From positions 1-41,698 of the forward strand of contig JAPOPM010000218.1 in NCBI GenBank assembly GCA_026712905.1: a DNA stretch of 41,698 bases, in the 5' to 3' direction. Position 1 is the first letter of the stretch. Each line of letters starts with the position of its first letter. The position numbers and the translations under genes are program-made. The notes below the pieces were generated by a model. It was not told where the DNA came from, ran no database searches, and was given only the letters and a program-made list of their open reading frames with translations. Source of the stretch: Deltaproteobacteria bacterium (lineage in GTDB: Bacteria > Desulfobacterota > Binatia > UBA9968 > JAJDTQ01). Below are positions 1-8,700 of this stretch, in pieces.

Positions 1-2
1 AG

Positions 3-416
3 GTGAACCTCAAGGGCGTGTTCATGTGCTGCCGCGCCGTCATCCCGGTCATGAAGGAGCAGAAGTCCGGGAAGATCATCAACATCGCGTCGGGGACCTT
101 CCTGAACGGCACCAGCAACATGCCGCACTACACCAGCTCCAAGGGTGGCGTGGTGGCGCTGACCCGGGTCATGTCCCGCCAACTCGGCGACTGGAACATC
201 AACGTGAACTGCATGACTCCCGGCTCCACCATGAGCGAGGACGTCATCACCGACGAGATCCGCAAACGCCGGTCGGACAGCGCCGGCCGCCGGGCCTTCA
301 AGCGCATCCAGGTGCCCGAGGACGTCACCGGCACCGCGCTGTTCCTGGCCAGCGCCGACAGCGACTTCATGACCGGGCAACTGCTGGTGGTGGAGGGCGG
401 CGGGATCATCCACTGA
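3..416 (+). CDS. SDR family oxidoreductase, C-terminal part (5' end outside window)
   Basis: This is the C-terminal half of a classical short-chain dehydrogenase/reductase, an NAD(P)-dependent oxidoreductase. The visible 137 residues hold the catalytic Ser (NIAS, residue 30 of the visible part) and the YTSSK motif (Tyr43, Lys47). They also contain the NVNCMTPG strand after the active site and the usual C-terminal GQLLVVEGGG, close to the family's GxxxxVDGG. The N-terminal TGxxxGxG cofactor motif lies to the left of the window, so the GTG at position 3 is an internal codon and not a start. The substrate cannot be read from this piece. The gene ends 67 bp before the convergent metallophosphoesterase gene. 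Confidence 0.9.
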   Translation: MNLKGVFMCCRAVIPVMKEQKSGKIINIASGTFLNGTSNMPHYTSSKGGVVALTRVMSRQLGDWNINVNCMTPGSTMSEDVITDEIRKRRSDSAGRRAFKRIQVPEDVTGTALFLASADSDFMTGQLLVVEGGGIIH

Positions 417-482
417 CCAGGTGAATTCCCCGCGATTCGGCCGGTCAATGGGCGAATCCTGATGCGGCACAGGCAGGGGGCG

Positions 483-1334
483 TCAGCCGCCCTCAAGCTC
501 CGTGTCCCACAACAGCTTGAGAGTCTCGCACGACTCACCGATCTCGCCGCGGGCCCGCTCCGGCGGATAGCCCAGGCAGTTCGAGACGTAGCGCACGCCG
601 TCGATGAGCCGGTCACGGTTGCGGTGCTGGTGGCCGTGGACGTGGAGAACGGAGCCCAGCGCGCGGAGCTGGGCCTCGATCCGCGTGCAGCCGGCTACCC
701 GGCTGAAATTGAACCGGACGGCGCGCGCAGGAAGCGCGGGGGGCGTGGTCGGCGAGCGGAACATCACCTCCTGTCTGGGGAGAAAGTGGCTGAAGGACAG
801 GACCGGCGCGTCGTATTCACGGCCGAGATGCGGCTCGTTCATGTCGAGAAAATGATCGGCGACGGACAGACCCTCCGGCCATCGGGTCAGAACTTCATCG
901 GCCCACATGGAGAGGCCCGCGTCGTCGCCGTCCCTGGGGACGTAAAGGCTGGCGGGGCCTTGCTCCGGCTTCACGTACCACGAGAACAGCGGCACCACCC
1001 AGGCTCCGGGGTCGGCCGGGCCACGGGACACCTTGGCAGGTTTCGTCTCCACCCCGAGCTCCGCGCACAACCTCAGGATCTTCTCGAACTTGGCCACCGA
1101 GTTGCCGGACTCGCCGCGCCGCACCCATAGCTCGTGGTTTCCCGGCACGAAGAACACGTGAGCGAACTTTTCGCGCACGCCCCCGAGCACCCGTGCCAGC
1201 CGGGAAAGATCGTCGGTCACGTCTCCGGGCAGCAGCAACGTGTCACGCTCATGGCCGTGGGCGCACAGCGCCTGGATCAGGGCCATGTTCTGCGGGTAGT
1301 CCGCGTGCACGTCGGATATGGCGAAAATGCGCAT
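483..1334 (-). CDS. Calcineurin-like metallophosphoesterase
   Basis: A 283-residue cytosolic phosphoesterase. All metal-binding blocks of the calcineurin-like family are present in order: DVHAD near the N-terminus (residues 8-12), GDVTDD (about 37-42), GNHE (about 66-69) and HGHQH near the C-terminus. Family members hydrolyse phosphomonoesters, phosphodiesters or nucleotides at a two-metal site; the substrate here is unknown. There is no signal peptide. The ATG opens directly on the first beta strand (MRIFAISDVH), so the start is well fixed although no strong ribosome-binding site precedes it. It is divergent from the secreted lamin-tail protein gene, with about 170 bp between the starts. Confidence 0.88.
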   Translation of the reverse strand: MRIFAISDVHADYPQNMALIQALCAHGHERDTLLLPGDVTDDLSRLARVLGGVREKFAHVFFVPGNHELWVRRGESGNSVAKFEKILRLCAELGVETKPAKVSRGPADPGAWVVPLFSWYVKPEQGPASLYVPRDGDDAGLSMWADEVLTRWPEGLSVADHFLDMNEPHLGREYDAPVLSFSHFLPRQEVMFRSPTTPPALPARAVRFNFSRVAGCTRIEAQLRALGSVLHVHGHQHRNRDRLIDGVRYVSNCLGYPPERARGEIGESCETLKLLWDTELEGG

Positions 1335-1502
1335 GGTGTGTCACGACCGCCCCCTCGTCCGACGGCCGTCCCTCGAAGCTCCCCGTAAAATATCGCACAC
1401 CGGCGCTAAAGTCTCCCGCCTCCCGGACGATTCCTTCTTACAGGAGCCGGGAACGTGGTGGACCCGGCATGGTCGGACGGTTTGCGCGAAGGAGGTGCAA
1501 TC

Positions 1503-2150
1503 ATGCGCAAAGGTTTGGAAATCAGTTGGCGCCGCGTATTCGCCGCGATGGTATTCGGTCTGGTGCTGGGCACGGGATATCCCGCATGGGGACAGAGCGT
1601 GTTCATCAACGAGGTCCACTATGACAACGCCGGCACCGACGCGGAGGAAAGCCTGGAGATCGCTGGCCCGGCGGGCACGGACATGAACGGGTGGAAGCTG
1701 GTGCTCTACAACGGCAAGAACGGCCGGCCGTACCGCACCGTTTCCCTGGAGGGAGCCATCCCGGAACAACAGGGCGGCTACGGCGCCCTTTCGTTCCCGG
1801 TAAGTCGCATCGAGAACGGCTCCCCGGACGGAGTCGCCCTGGTCAACCCGGGCGGCGAAGTCATCCACTTCATGAGCTACGAGGGGGGCTTTACCGCTAC
1901 CGCCGGACCAGCCGAGGGCCTCGCGGCCGCGGACATCGGTGTGCGCGAGTCCAATACCACGCGGATGGGCTATTCGCTTCAGCTCAAGGGCTCGGGCCAT
2001 TCCCTGGCGGACTTCACCTGGCAGGGACCCGGACAGGCCACTCCCGGCGTCGTCAACGCCGAACAGACATTCGTCGCTCCGCCCGGGGAAACCACCGACG
2101 GCGGCCGCAACGGCGCCGCGCCGGTGGAGGTAGTGAAGGAGAGCCGCTGA
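1503..2150 (+). CDS. Small secreted lamin-tail-domain (LTD) protein
   Basis: A 215-residue exported protein. The start at 1503 is chosen because a near-perfect Shine-Dalgarno (AAGGAGGTG) sits just upstream and because it gives a clean signal peptide: basic n-region, hydrophobic VFAAMVFGLVLG core, and likely cleavage near AWG-Q (about residues 27-29). The mature protein begins VFINEVHYDNAG, the typical opening of bacterial lamin-tail domains, which form an Ig-like beta sandwich found in secreted nucleases and surface proteins. WKLVLYNG, VALV and the Asn/Gly-rich loops fit the same fold. No nuclease domain follows; the C-terminus is a short Pro/Gly/Thr-rich tail. It may be a stand-alone adhesive or binding module. 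Its partner is unknown. Confidence 0.75.
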   Translation: MRKGLEISWRRVFAAMVFGLVLGTGYPAWGQSVFINEVHYDNAGTDAEESLEIAGPAGTDMNGWKLVLYNGKNGRPYRTVSLEGAIPEQQGGYGALSFPVSRIENGSPDGVALVNPGGEVIHFMSYEGGFTATAGPAEGLAAADIGVRESNTTRMGYSLQLKGSGHSLADFTWQGPGQATPGVVNAEQTFVAPPGETTDGGRNGAAPVEVVKESR

Positions 2151-2174
2151 GTCCCCGGCTTCTCCTCGCATAGC

Positions 2175-2219
2175 CGGAGGTCGGGCTTTCCCCACGACGG
2201 CGGACACGCCCGACCTCCG
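2175..2219 (+). terminator. Hairpin after the LTD gene
   Basis: A perfect 12-bp inverted repeat (CGGAGGTCGGGC at 2175-2186, its complement at 2208-2219) with a 21-nt loop starts 25 bp after the LTD stop codon. It lacks a T-run, so it may be a Rho-type or weak terminator or an RNA-stabilising hairpin. Confidence 0.45.
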
Positions 2220-2386
2220 TGGCTTCCAACCCCCCGAAGCGGCATCGGGCGGGAGCCCCCGGTGTTCGGAAGCGCGTCGGTCGGACCGGAAAACGGTTTG
2301 ACTCCACGAAGGACCGCGGTTAAGTGTTTCTTGACGGGTCGTGGAGACAGAGCCACGAAATCGAACGCAGGAGGTGATCAAGGGAC

Positions 2387-3247
2387 ATGGCCAAATTTCG
2401 CATACAGCCGCACGGCAGGCTCCAGGAATGGGTCGCGGAGGAGTTGGACTACTTCACGGACGAGGGACTCGACTACGAGTTTGTCTTCGGTATCGTTTCC
2501 CAGCAGTCCGACAAGCCCAAGGAAGTTCGTCACGGCGCCCTCGAGGACATGAAGGACGGACGATCCTGCGAAGTCAGCTCGGCTTGTCACTGGATGGTCA
2601 ACGTGGCGGCCACGGGACAACACGGACGCATGTGGGGACACGCCTACTCGGTGACGCCCTCGGGCATCTTCGTGCCGCCGGAGTCCGAGATCCGCAAGCC
2701 CCGGGACCTCGCCAACGTCGACATCGCCGTGGGCTATCACTCGGGCAGCCATTTCTCGGCGCTGCAGGCGCTCGAACCGATCCTCGACGACTCCGAGGTC
2801 AAGCTGCAGTTCGCCGGCCGTCCGCTGGACCGCATGGCACGGTTGCTGGAACGCGACGTTCCCGCGGGCAACGTCTTCGGCGCACCGATGTACGTGCTGG
2901 AGCAGCAAGGGTTCCGCAGGATCGTCGATACCACGTTCATGATCGGTTTCCTGCTGGAGCCGGACGCGGACGAGGAGAACGCGAAGAAGTACTTCAACGC
3001 GCTGCAGCGCGCACAACGCGCCATCGACCTGGAGCCGGAGCGCTACCGGCACTACCTCTTGAAGGAGATTCCCGAACGCTACCACGAACTGGTGGACGTC
3101 CGTGCGATGGGCGTGGGCGAGCGCATGGTGTTCGAGCCCTACACGCAGGAAGTGTACGAGAAGACGCACCGCTGGATGGCCACGCGGAACCTCTTCGGCG
3201 CGGACACGCCTCTCGACGAGCCCTACGAGTCGGCGGTGGCGCTGTAG
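2387..3247 (+). CDS. Periplasmic-binding-protein-like (NMT1/THI5-type) protein without signal peptide
   Basis: A 286-residue protein with the look of a type II periplasmic-binding fold. The N-terminal AEELDYFTDEGLDYEFV resembles the 'agyFkkeGLdvE' segment of nitrate/thiamine-precursor binding proteins, and KPRDLANVDIAVG resembles the second-lobe hinge region. The start is fixed by AGGAGGTGAT at 2369-2378, 8 nt before the ATG. The protein begins MAKFRIQPHGR with no hydrophobic leader, and no ABC permease or ATPase gene is adjacent. It may therefore be a cytoplasmic binding or decarboxylase-like relative rather than a transport receptor. It stands alone between the LTD gene and a convergent amidohydrolase. 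The fold call is moderate; the ligand is unknown. Confidence 0.6.
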   Translation: MAKFRIQPHGRLQEWVAEELDYFTDEGLDYEFVFGIVSQQSDKPKEVRHGALEDMKDGRSCEVSSACHWMVNVAATGQHGRMWGHAYSVTPSGIFVPPESEIRKPRDLANVDIAVGYHSGSHFSALQALEPILDDSEVKLQFAGRPLDRMARLLERDVPAGNVFGAPMYVLEQQGFRRIVDTTFMIGFLLEPDADEENAKKYFNALQRAQRAIDLEPERYRHYLLKEIPERYHELVDVRAMGVGERMVFEPYTQEVYEKTHRWMATRNLFGADTPLDEPYESAVAL

Positions 3248-3266
3248 CGCACCGATTCCCGCCAAC

Positions 3267-3300
3267 GGACGGCAGGCCGCGCCCGCGGGGCCTGCCGTCC
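3267..3300. terminator. Bidirectional GC-rich hairpin
   Basis: A perfect 12-bp inverted repeat (GGACGGCAGGCC at 3267-3278 and its complement at 3289-3300) with a 10-nt GC loop fills the 62-bp gap between two convergent stops. There is no T-tract. Its position suggests a shared terminator. Confidence 0.55.
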
Positions 3301-3309
3301 ACCGATCTC

Positions 3310-4326
3310 CTAGCAGTTGAAACCGTAAAACGTCTGCGGGTTCTGGGCCAGAATCTGCTTCTTGTCCGCGTCGCTCACATCTTCCCTCTCGGTGAAGGTG
3401 GCGACGCTGTTGGGCCAGCTCGTGTCCCAATGCGGATAGTCCGACGCGTACAGCAGCTTGTCGGTGCCCACGCGCTCCATCACGTAGGGAAGCGTGGTTT
3501 CTTCCAGCTCGAAGGCATAGTAGAACGCTCCGCTCTTCATGTATTCGCTGGGTTTCCCCTGGAGCAGCGGCGCTTCGCGCGAACCGCGGATCTCGAACTC
3601 CTCGTCCATCCGGTCCATGAGGAACGGCACCCATCCGCAGGAGGCCTCCATGGCCGCGACGCGCAGCTTGGGAAACATCGTCGGCACGCCCGCGAAGATG
3701 AGCCCGGTAAGGGCTGCCATGCACTCGAACGGGAAGGCCAGCGTGTGCACCGCGATGAACTGTCCGAAACGCCCGTGCATGCGCTGTGACGCGCGGATGC
3801 CGCCGTGGATGGCGAGGCCCACGCCCAGCCGCTCCACCTCCTCGTAGAACGGCCAGTAGCGCCGGTGGCCGATGTCCTCGTCCAGCACGTTGGTGGGCAG
3901 CATCACGCCCACGTGCCCCAACTCCTCCACCGCCCGGCGCGCCTCCTTGACCGCTTCGTCCACGTCCTGGAGCGCGACCAACGCGACGGGCTTCAGGCGC
4001 GCCGCGTCGGAGGAGCAGAAATCGCTGAGCCAGTCATTGTAGGCGCGGGCGATGTCCACGGCCAGGTCCACCTCGCGCATGGCGCTCAGCGAGATGCCGC
4101 GGGTGCTGAAAACCGCCTGCACGTCGATGCCGTCGGCGTCCATGTCGGCCAACTGGACCTTGGGGTCGTTGTTGTCCTTGCCCAGGGTGCCGCCGAAGCT
4201 CCGGTCCCACGCGTCCCGGCTCCACAAGAGGCGCCCGCGGTTCTCCGGCCTCAGGTACGGCTGCAGCATGTCCTGGGTCTCGGTCACGTGACCGTCGGAA
4301 TCGATGACGAAATAGCCTTCTGCCAT
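3310..4326 (-). CDS. Amidohydrolase family 2 (ACMSD-like metal-dependent hydrolase)
   Basis: A 338-residue TIM-barrel hydrolase of the amidohydrolase-2 group, which includes aminocarboxymuconate-semialdehyde decarboxylase and lactonases acting on aromatic-degradation intermediates. The N-terminus carries VIDSDGHVTE, so the usual HxH metal motif reads Asp11-x-His13. Mid-protein LAIHGG and the C-terminal YASDYPHWD, holding the conserved metal/catalytic Asp, are typical. The ATG at 4326 is preferred to upstream in-frame codons because AAAGGAGCG precedes it and the family motif then begins at residue 7. No signal peptide. Divergent from the next amidohydrolase gene (168 bp between starts), so the two may share a control region. 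The substrate is not evident. Confidence 0.85.
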   Translation of the reverse strand: MAEGYFVIDSDGHVTETQDMLQPYLRPENRGRLLWSRDAWDRSFGGTLGKDNNDPKVQLADMDADGIDVQAVFSTRGISLSAMREVDLAVDIARAYNDWLSDFCSSDAARLKPVALVALQDVDEAVKEARRAVEELGHVGVMLPTNVLDEDIGHRRYWPFYEEVERLGVGLAIHGGIRASQRMHGRFGQFIAVHTLAFPFECMAALTGLIFAGVPTMFPKLRVAAMEASCGWVPFLMDRMDEEFEIRGSREAPLLQGKPSEYMKSGAFYYAFELEETTLPYVMERVGTDKLLYASDYPHWDTSWPNSVATFTEREDVSDADKKQILAQNPQTFYGFNC

Positions 4327-4493
4327 GTGTTCGCTCCTTTGATGCGATGTGCCAGAGCGGATGTTATTGCACCGTTCCACCCGATGCAACACGGCGGCTT
4401 CTCCTCTTGCACCGCATGATCGGGACGCAGTAGAGTCGCGTTCTCGGACCGTGCCTGCATCCGAGGGACACGACGGGCTTTTGGGAGGATCTC

Positions 4494-5609
4494 ATGGCCA
4501 TCAACGCCGACGCGATCGCCGTGCCGGACACGGACTACAGCCTTATCGACTCCGACGCACACGTGGTGGAGACGGAACGGACCTGGGAGTTCATGGACCC
4601 GGAGGATGAGAAGTACCGCCCGGTGCTGGCGCCCCATCCCACCGACCCGCACGTCCAGTGGTGGATCATCGACGGACAGGCCCGCGGCTTGCGGTTCGTC
4701 ACCCTCACCGAGGAGGAGATGGCCGAGCGCTCCCGCGAGCAGGGTCGGGACCTCGTCACCCCCATGGGCTCGCGCGAGGACGACGTGGAGCGGCGCCTGC
4801 GGCACATGGACCGCCTGGGCATCGACGTCCAGGTGGTGTTCCACACCCTGTGGACGGTGCCCACCACCGACCGGCCCGAGGTGGAGCTGGCGCTGTGCAA
4901 GAGCTGGAACCGTTGGGTCGCGGACATGTGGGAACGGGGCAACGGACGGCTCCGGTGGTGCGCGGTGCTGCCCTTGATGAGCATGGACGCCTCGCTGGAG
5001 CTGCTCCACTGGGCCCACGAACACGGCGCCGTGGGCGTAGCCATCCCGCCCATCCTCGGCCGCCGGCTGCCCATCGATCCCTACTTCCACCCGCTCTACG
5101 AGGAGGCCCAGGGCCTCGGCATGGTCATTGCCACGCACATCGGCAACGGCAACCAGGACATCGTCGACATCACGCGGCCGGCCTACGACCCCAACGCCTT
5201 CGGCCTCATGCGCTTCCGCCTCCTGACGGCCGGCTCTTGCGAGGGCCTGCTGGAGAGCCAACTGCCGCTCAAGTTCCCCGACCTGCGCTGGGCCTTCATC
5301 GAGGCCGGTTCCATGTGGTTGCCCTGGATGCTCCACGAGGCCAAGCGCCGCAGCCTCCAGCGCGGGACGCCCCTGCCCGACGACGTGCTGAAGGAGTTCA
5401 ACATCTTCGTCACCTGCCAGAACGACGATCAACTCGCCTACACGTACGACTGCGGGCCGGACAACATCGTCATCGGCAGCGACTACGGCCACTACGACGG
5501 CTCGAGCCAGATGGACGCCCTCCGCGTCATGCGCGCGCGCACGGACGTCGACGAGGAGGTGAAGCGCAAGATCCTGAACGAGAACCCCAGGAGGCTTTGG
5601 CGGTTGTAG
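4494..5609 (+). CDS. Amidohydrolase family 2 (ACMSD-like metal-dependent hydrolase)
   Basis: A 371-residue second member of the same superfamily. It shows LIDSDAHVVE (Asp21-x-His23), HIGNGNQD on a barrel strand, FIEAGSMWLPWML in the region that packs over the active site, and IGSDYGHYDG near the C-terminus with the conserved Asp. The protein ends KILNENPRRLWRL, the typical family tail. GGGAGGA lies 8-9 nt before the ATG. It is divergent from the 3310-4326 homologue, from which it differs clearly, so this is not a recent tandem duplication. It converges on the flavoenzyme gene with only 21 bp between stops. Function beyond hydrolase or decarboxylase is open. Confidence 0.87.
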   Translation: MAINADAIAVPDTDYSLIDSDAHVVETERTWEFMDPEDEKYRPVLAPHPTDPHVQWWIIDGQARGLRFVTLTEEEMAERSREQGRDLVTPMGSREDDVERRLRHMDRLGIDVQVVFHTLWTVPTTDRPEVELALCKSWNRWVADMWERGNGRLRWCAVLPLMSMDASLELLHWAHEHGAVGVAIPPILGRRLPIDPYFHPLYEEAQGLGMVIATHIGNGNQDIVDITRPAYDPNAFGLMRFRLLTAGSCEGLLESQLPLKFPDLRWAFIEAGSMWLPWMLHEAKRRSLQRGTPLPDDVLKEFNIFVTCQNDDQLAYTYDCGPDNIVIGSDYGHYDGSSQMDALRVMRARTDVDEEVKRKILNENPRRLWRL

Positions 5610-5630
5610 GGAAGACCGAGTGCACGGCGA

Positions 5631-6776
5631 TCAGAGGCGCGTCGTCTCGATCTCCAGTCCCAGGACGTGCTTGCCGGCCAGCTCGTAGTTGGTCAGGCGC
5701 ACCTGCTGGTGCTGGCTGATGACGTGGAGGTCCTGGAAGATGCGCTGGATGGCGTTGCCCTCGAATACGGCGGTGGTACCGGAGAGATTGTAGAGGGTTT
5801 CCACCGCCTGGATCGCCTGCCGGATGCAATGGGTGGCGGCCAGGCGCAGGCCGAGGCGCCGGTCCAGGGTGAGGGGGTTCGGCGACACGGCCTCCGACCA
5901 GAGGGCGCCGGCGGCTTCCCTGATGTAGGCCCGCCCCGCCGCGAGCGACGCCTGGATCTGCCCCACCGCCACCTGTACCGGCGACTGGTCCCGCAGCATC
6001 GCCTGCATGGCGTGGGGCGTCTTGGCCCCGGCCAGTTCCAGGAACGCGTCCAGGCACGCCTGAGCCGCGCCCAGGGAGAGCGCGGCGTCACCCGAGGCGA
6101 ACAGCAGCACCAAAGCGATCTTGTACAGCGGACCCGACTCGCGCACGGGACTTCCGAGCTGCCGGATCACCCGCTCCTCCGGGACGAAGGCGCCGTCCAC
6201 GATGAAGTCGTTGGTGCCGGTGCCGCGCATGCCGCGCACGTTCCAGATGTCCACCACCTCCACTTCCGCGGCCGGCACGAACAGGAACTTCTGCACCCGC
6301 TCGCCGTTCGGCTCCGGAAGCCACGCGCGCGCGGCGAACCACGACGCGTGCAGGGAGCCGGAGCTGAAGCGATGGCGGCCGGTGACCCGGTACCCACCCG
6401 GCACCGGCACCGCCTCGGCCGTGGGCATGGACGTGTTGGCGACCACGCAGCGCGGCGTGTCGGTCCAGATTTGCCGGGCCACCTCGTGCTCCATGCGCGC
6501 CGCATAGGTGGCGAAGATCGAGCACTGGTTCACCAGCCACGCGGTGCTGGCGTCGGCCCTGCCCACCTCCTCCATCACGTCCACGTAGGCCGGCAGGTCG
6601 ATCTCGACCCCCTCCAGGGACCGCGGCAGGCCGAGCTTGAACAGGCCGGCGTCCGACAGCGCGTCGAACAGCTCCCGCGGCAGTTCGCGCTCGGTCTCGA
6701 TCCGGTCCGCACAGGCGCGGATTTGCGGCGCCAGCGACCTGGCCGCCTCCAGCATGGAATGGTTCCTGGATGACAT
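5631..6776 (-). CDS. Acyl-CoA dehydrogenase-fold flavoprotein (possible group D flavin monooxygenase)
   Basis: A 381-residue protein with the complete acyl-CoA dehydrogenase architecture: an N-terminal helical domain (about 1-115), a middle beta domain with VTGRHRFSSGSLHASWF (about 135-155) and VRGMRGTGTNDF, and a C-terminal four-helix domain. The GRHRFSSGS-HA pattern and the tail QHQQVRLTNYELAGKH resemble reduced-flavin-dependent oxygenases of the DszC/HpaB type more than true acyl-CoA dehydrogenases. I see no clear acyl-CoA catalytic Glu. Two Met starts are possible, 6776 and 6755; neither has a strong ribosome-binding site. It follows dctM by 45 bp on the same strand and is probably the last gene of the TRAP operon, so it may act on the imported compound. 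Confidence 0.72.
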   Translation of the reverse strand: MSSRNHSMLEAARSLAPQIRACADRIETERELPRELFDALSDAGLFKLGLPRSLEGVEIDLPAYVDVMEEVGRADASTAWLVNQCSIFATYAARMEHEVARQIWTDTPRCVVANTSMPTAEAVPVPGGYRVTGRHRFSSGSLHASWFAARAWLPEPNGERVQKFLFVPAAEVEVVDIWNVRGMRGTGTNDFIVDGAFVPEERVIRQLGSPVRESGPLYKIALVLLFASGDAALSLGAAQACLDAFLELAGAKTPHAMQAMLRDQSPVQVAVGQIQASLAAGRAYIREAAGALWSEAVSPNPLTLDRRLGLRLAATHCIRQAIQAVETLYNLSGTTAVFEGNAIQRIFQDLHVISQHQQVRLTNYELAGKHVLGLEIETTRL

Positions 6777-6821
6777 CAGCGGTTGCCCTGCCCTGCAACT
6801 TGTTCCACCCGCGCACGGGTG

Positions 6822-8132
6822 TCAACTGAGCATGAGCCGGGGCAGGGTCAGCACCAGCGCGGGAAAGGCGATCATGACCGCCAGGTTCAGCATGTCGAGC
6901 AGCACGAAGGGAAAGCAGCTCTTGTAGATCTCCACCATGGAAGCGTCCGGCACCACCCCCTTGAGGACGAAGAGCTGCAGCCCGAAGGGCGGCGTCGTGT
7001 TGGCCACCTCCATGTTGAGCAGCATCAGTATGCCGAACCAGATGGGATCGAAGCCGAGCTGCGCGGCCAGCGGGAAATAGATGGGCACCGTGATCATCAT
7101 GATGGAGATCTGGTCCACGAACATGCCCAGGACGAGCACGATGAACATCATGAACACCAGGATGACGACGGGCGACGCCTGAAACCCCGCCACCATCTCC
7201 ACCAGTCCCCGGCTGGCCCCGGTGAACGCCAGCACCTGACTGAAGGCATTGGAGGCGAGGATGATCATGAGCACGATCACGGACACCCGCACGGTACTCA
7301 TCACCGACTCCGCCAAGACCTTGAAGGTCAGGCTCCGGTACATGGCCGCCACCATGGCCGTCCCCAGCGTGCCCAGTGCCGCCGCCTCGGTGGGCGTGGC
7401 CACGCCGATGAAGATGACCCCCAGGACCATGAACACGATGATGCTCAGGGGCAGGAGGTGCAGCACACTGATGAGCTTCTCACGGGTGGACACGCGCGCG
7501 ACGTCATAGACCGGCGCCGATTCGGGGCGCAGCTTGGCACGGACGACGATGTAGACCGCGTAGAGTCCCGCCATGAAGAGGCCGGGGGCGATACCGGCGA
7601 TCAGGAGCTTGCCGATGGAGATCTCCGCGAGGCTGCCCAGCAGCACGCCCATGGCCGTGGGCGGAACGATGGCGGCGAGACCGCCGGCCGCGGATATCGG
7701 CCCCACCGACATCAGGTAGCTGTAGCCCCGGCGCCGCATCTCCGGCACCAGCGTCGTTCCCAGCATGGCGGTGGTGGCCATGCTCGAGCCGCTGAGGGTG
7801 GAGAACAGGGTGCCGCCGCTCACCGCCAGAAGACTCAGCCGTCCGGGGATGCCGCCGATCCACTTGTCCAGGGCATCGAGGGTGCGCACCGCGACCCCTG
7901 ACCGGAACATGATCTCGCCCATGAGGATGAACAGCAGCACCGGCGCCAGCACGAAAGTGGCGAGGGTGGCGAAGGCGCTGGTCACGATGAGGCGCAACGC
8001 CGGAAAGCCGCCCATGAACAGGTACAGCCCGCCGATGTTGATCAGGAGGAAGGCGAACGCCACGGGCGTGCCGGCCACGAACAGGACCATCAGCACGCCG
8101 AGCATCAAGGCGAGGACTTCGTACCACTCCAT
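6822..8132 (-). CDS. dctM: TRAP transporter large permease (DctM)
   Basis: A 436-residue very hydrophobic membrane protein, the normal length for DctM, with about 12 predicted membrane spans. Family blocks are visible: LLFILMGEIMFRSG, IPGRLSLLAVSGGTLFSTLSGSS, the re-entrant-like AAGGLAAIVPPTAMG, and ATPTEAAALGTLG. DctM forms the sodium-coupled translocation unit that receives substrate from the periplasmic receptor. The start at 8132 lies 7 bp after the dctQ stop, which implies translational coupling. Gene order on the minus strand is dctP, dctQ, dctM, then the flavoenzyme gene. Confidence 0.95.
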   Translation of the reverse strand: MEWYEVLALMLGVLMVLFVAGTPVAFAFLLINIGGLYLFMGGFPALRLIVTSAFATLATFVLAPVLLFILMGEIMFRSGVAVRTLDALDKWIGGIPGRLSLLAVSGGTLFSTLSGSSMATTAMLGTTLVPEMRRRGYSYLMSVGPISAAGGLAAIVPPTAMGVLLGSLAEISIGKLLIAGIAPGLFMAGLYAVYIVVRAKLRPESAPVYDVARVSTREKLISVLHLLPLSIIVFMVLGVIFIGVATPTEAAALGTLGTAMVAAMYRSLTFKVLAESVMSTVRVSVIVLMIILASNAFSQVLAFTGASRGLVEMVAGFQASPVVILVFMMFIVLVLGMFVDQISIMMITVPIYFPLAAQLGFDPIWFGILMLLNMEVANTTPPFGLQLFVLKGVVPDASMVEIYKSCFPFVLLDMLNLAVMIAFPALVLTLPRLMLS

Positions 8133-8139
8133 GGCGCGC

Positions 8140-8673
8140 TCAAAGGGAATCCTGGCCCAGGGGACCCGATTCGTCCGGAACCGGCTCGCCGCGTCGCAGC
8201 ACCCCGACGTTGTGCCACGCCTGACGCAGGAACTCGATCACGAGCATGAGGCTCCCGACGCAGATGGGAAGAATGAGCGGCCAGCGATAGACACGCCAGG
8301 CCCTCAACTCGGCGTGGCCGCCCAGATAGGAGTCCCAGGTCTCCAGCGCGCCTTCCCACGCCATCACGGCGGCCGTGGCGGCCGCCACCAGCGACACTAG
8401 AATGCCCAGTATCACGCGCACCCTGGGCCGGAGCCTTTCCACCACGATCTCCACGCGCGTGTGAGCGCGGTCGCGCAGCACCCAGGGCGCCCCCAGGAAG
8501 GTGATGTAAACCAAGGAATATTCGGTGAGATCCACCGCCCAAATGGTAGGGCTGTTAAAGAAGTAGCGCGCCACCACCTCGTACAGCACCGAGAAGGTCA
8601 CCGTCGCCACCAAGAGCCCCGCCAGGTAGGCCGTGCCGTCCAGCAGCGAGTCCCAGGCCCGCTCCAGTGTCAC
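8140..8673 (-). CDS. dctQ: TRAP transporter small permease (DctQ)
   Basis: A 177-residue membrane protein with four predicted spans (starting near YLAGLLVATVTFSVLYEV, PTIWAVDLTEYSLVYITFLG, VILGILVSLVAAATAAVMA and LILPICVGSLMLVIEF). The conserved small-permease signature W..E...Y...W..FLGA..VLR.RAH appears as WAVDLTEYSLVYITFLGAPW followed by VLRDRAHTRVEI. DctQ pairs with DctM and may help dock the receptor. It lies 27 bp downstream of dctP and 7 bp upstream of dctM in one operon. Confidence 0.93.
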   Translation of the reverse strand: MTLERAWDSLLDGTAYLAGLLVATVTFSVLYEVVARYFFNSPTIWAVDLTEYSLVYITFLGAPWVLRDRAHTRVEIVVERLRPRVRVILGILVSLVAAATAAVMAWEGALETWDSYLGGHAELRAWRVYRWPLILPICVGSLMLVIEFLRQAWHNVGVLRRGEPVPDESGPLGQDSL

Positions 8674-8700
8674 TCCCGCACCTTCCTGCCGGCGCGCGCG

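Noticed and set aside
2290-2340. Promoter TTGACT-N17-TAAGTG before the binding-protein-like gene
   Set aside because: The -10 box matches the consensus at only two positions, which is no better than chance.
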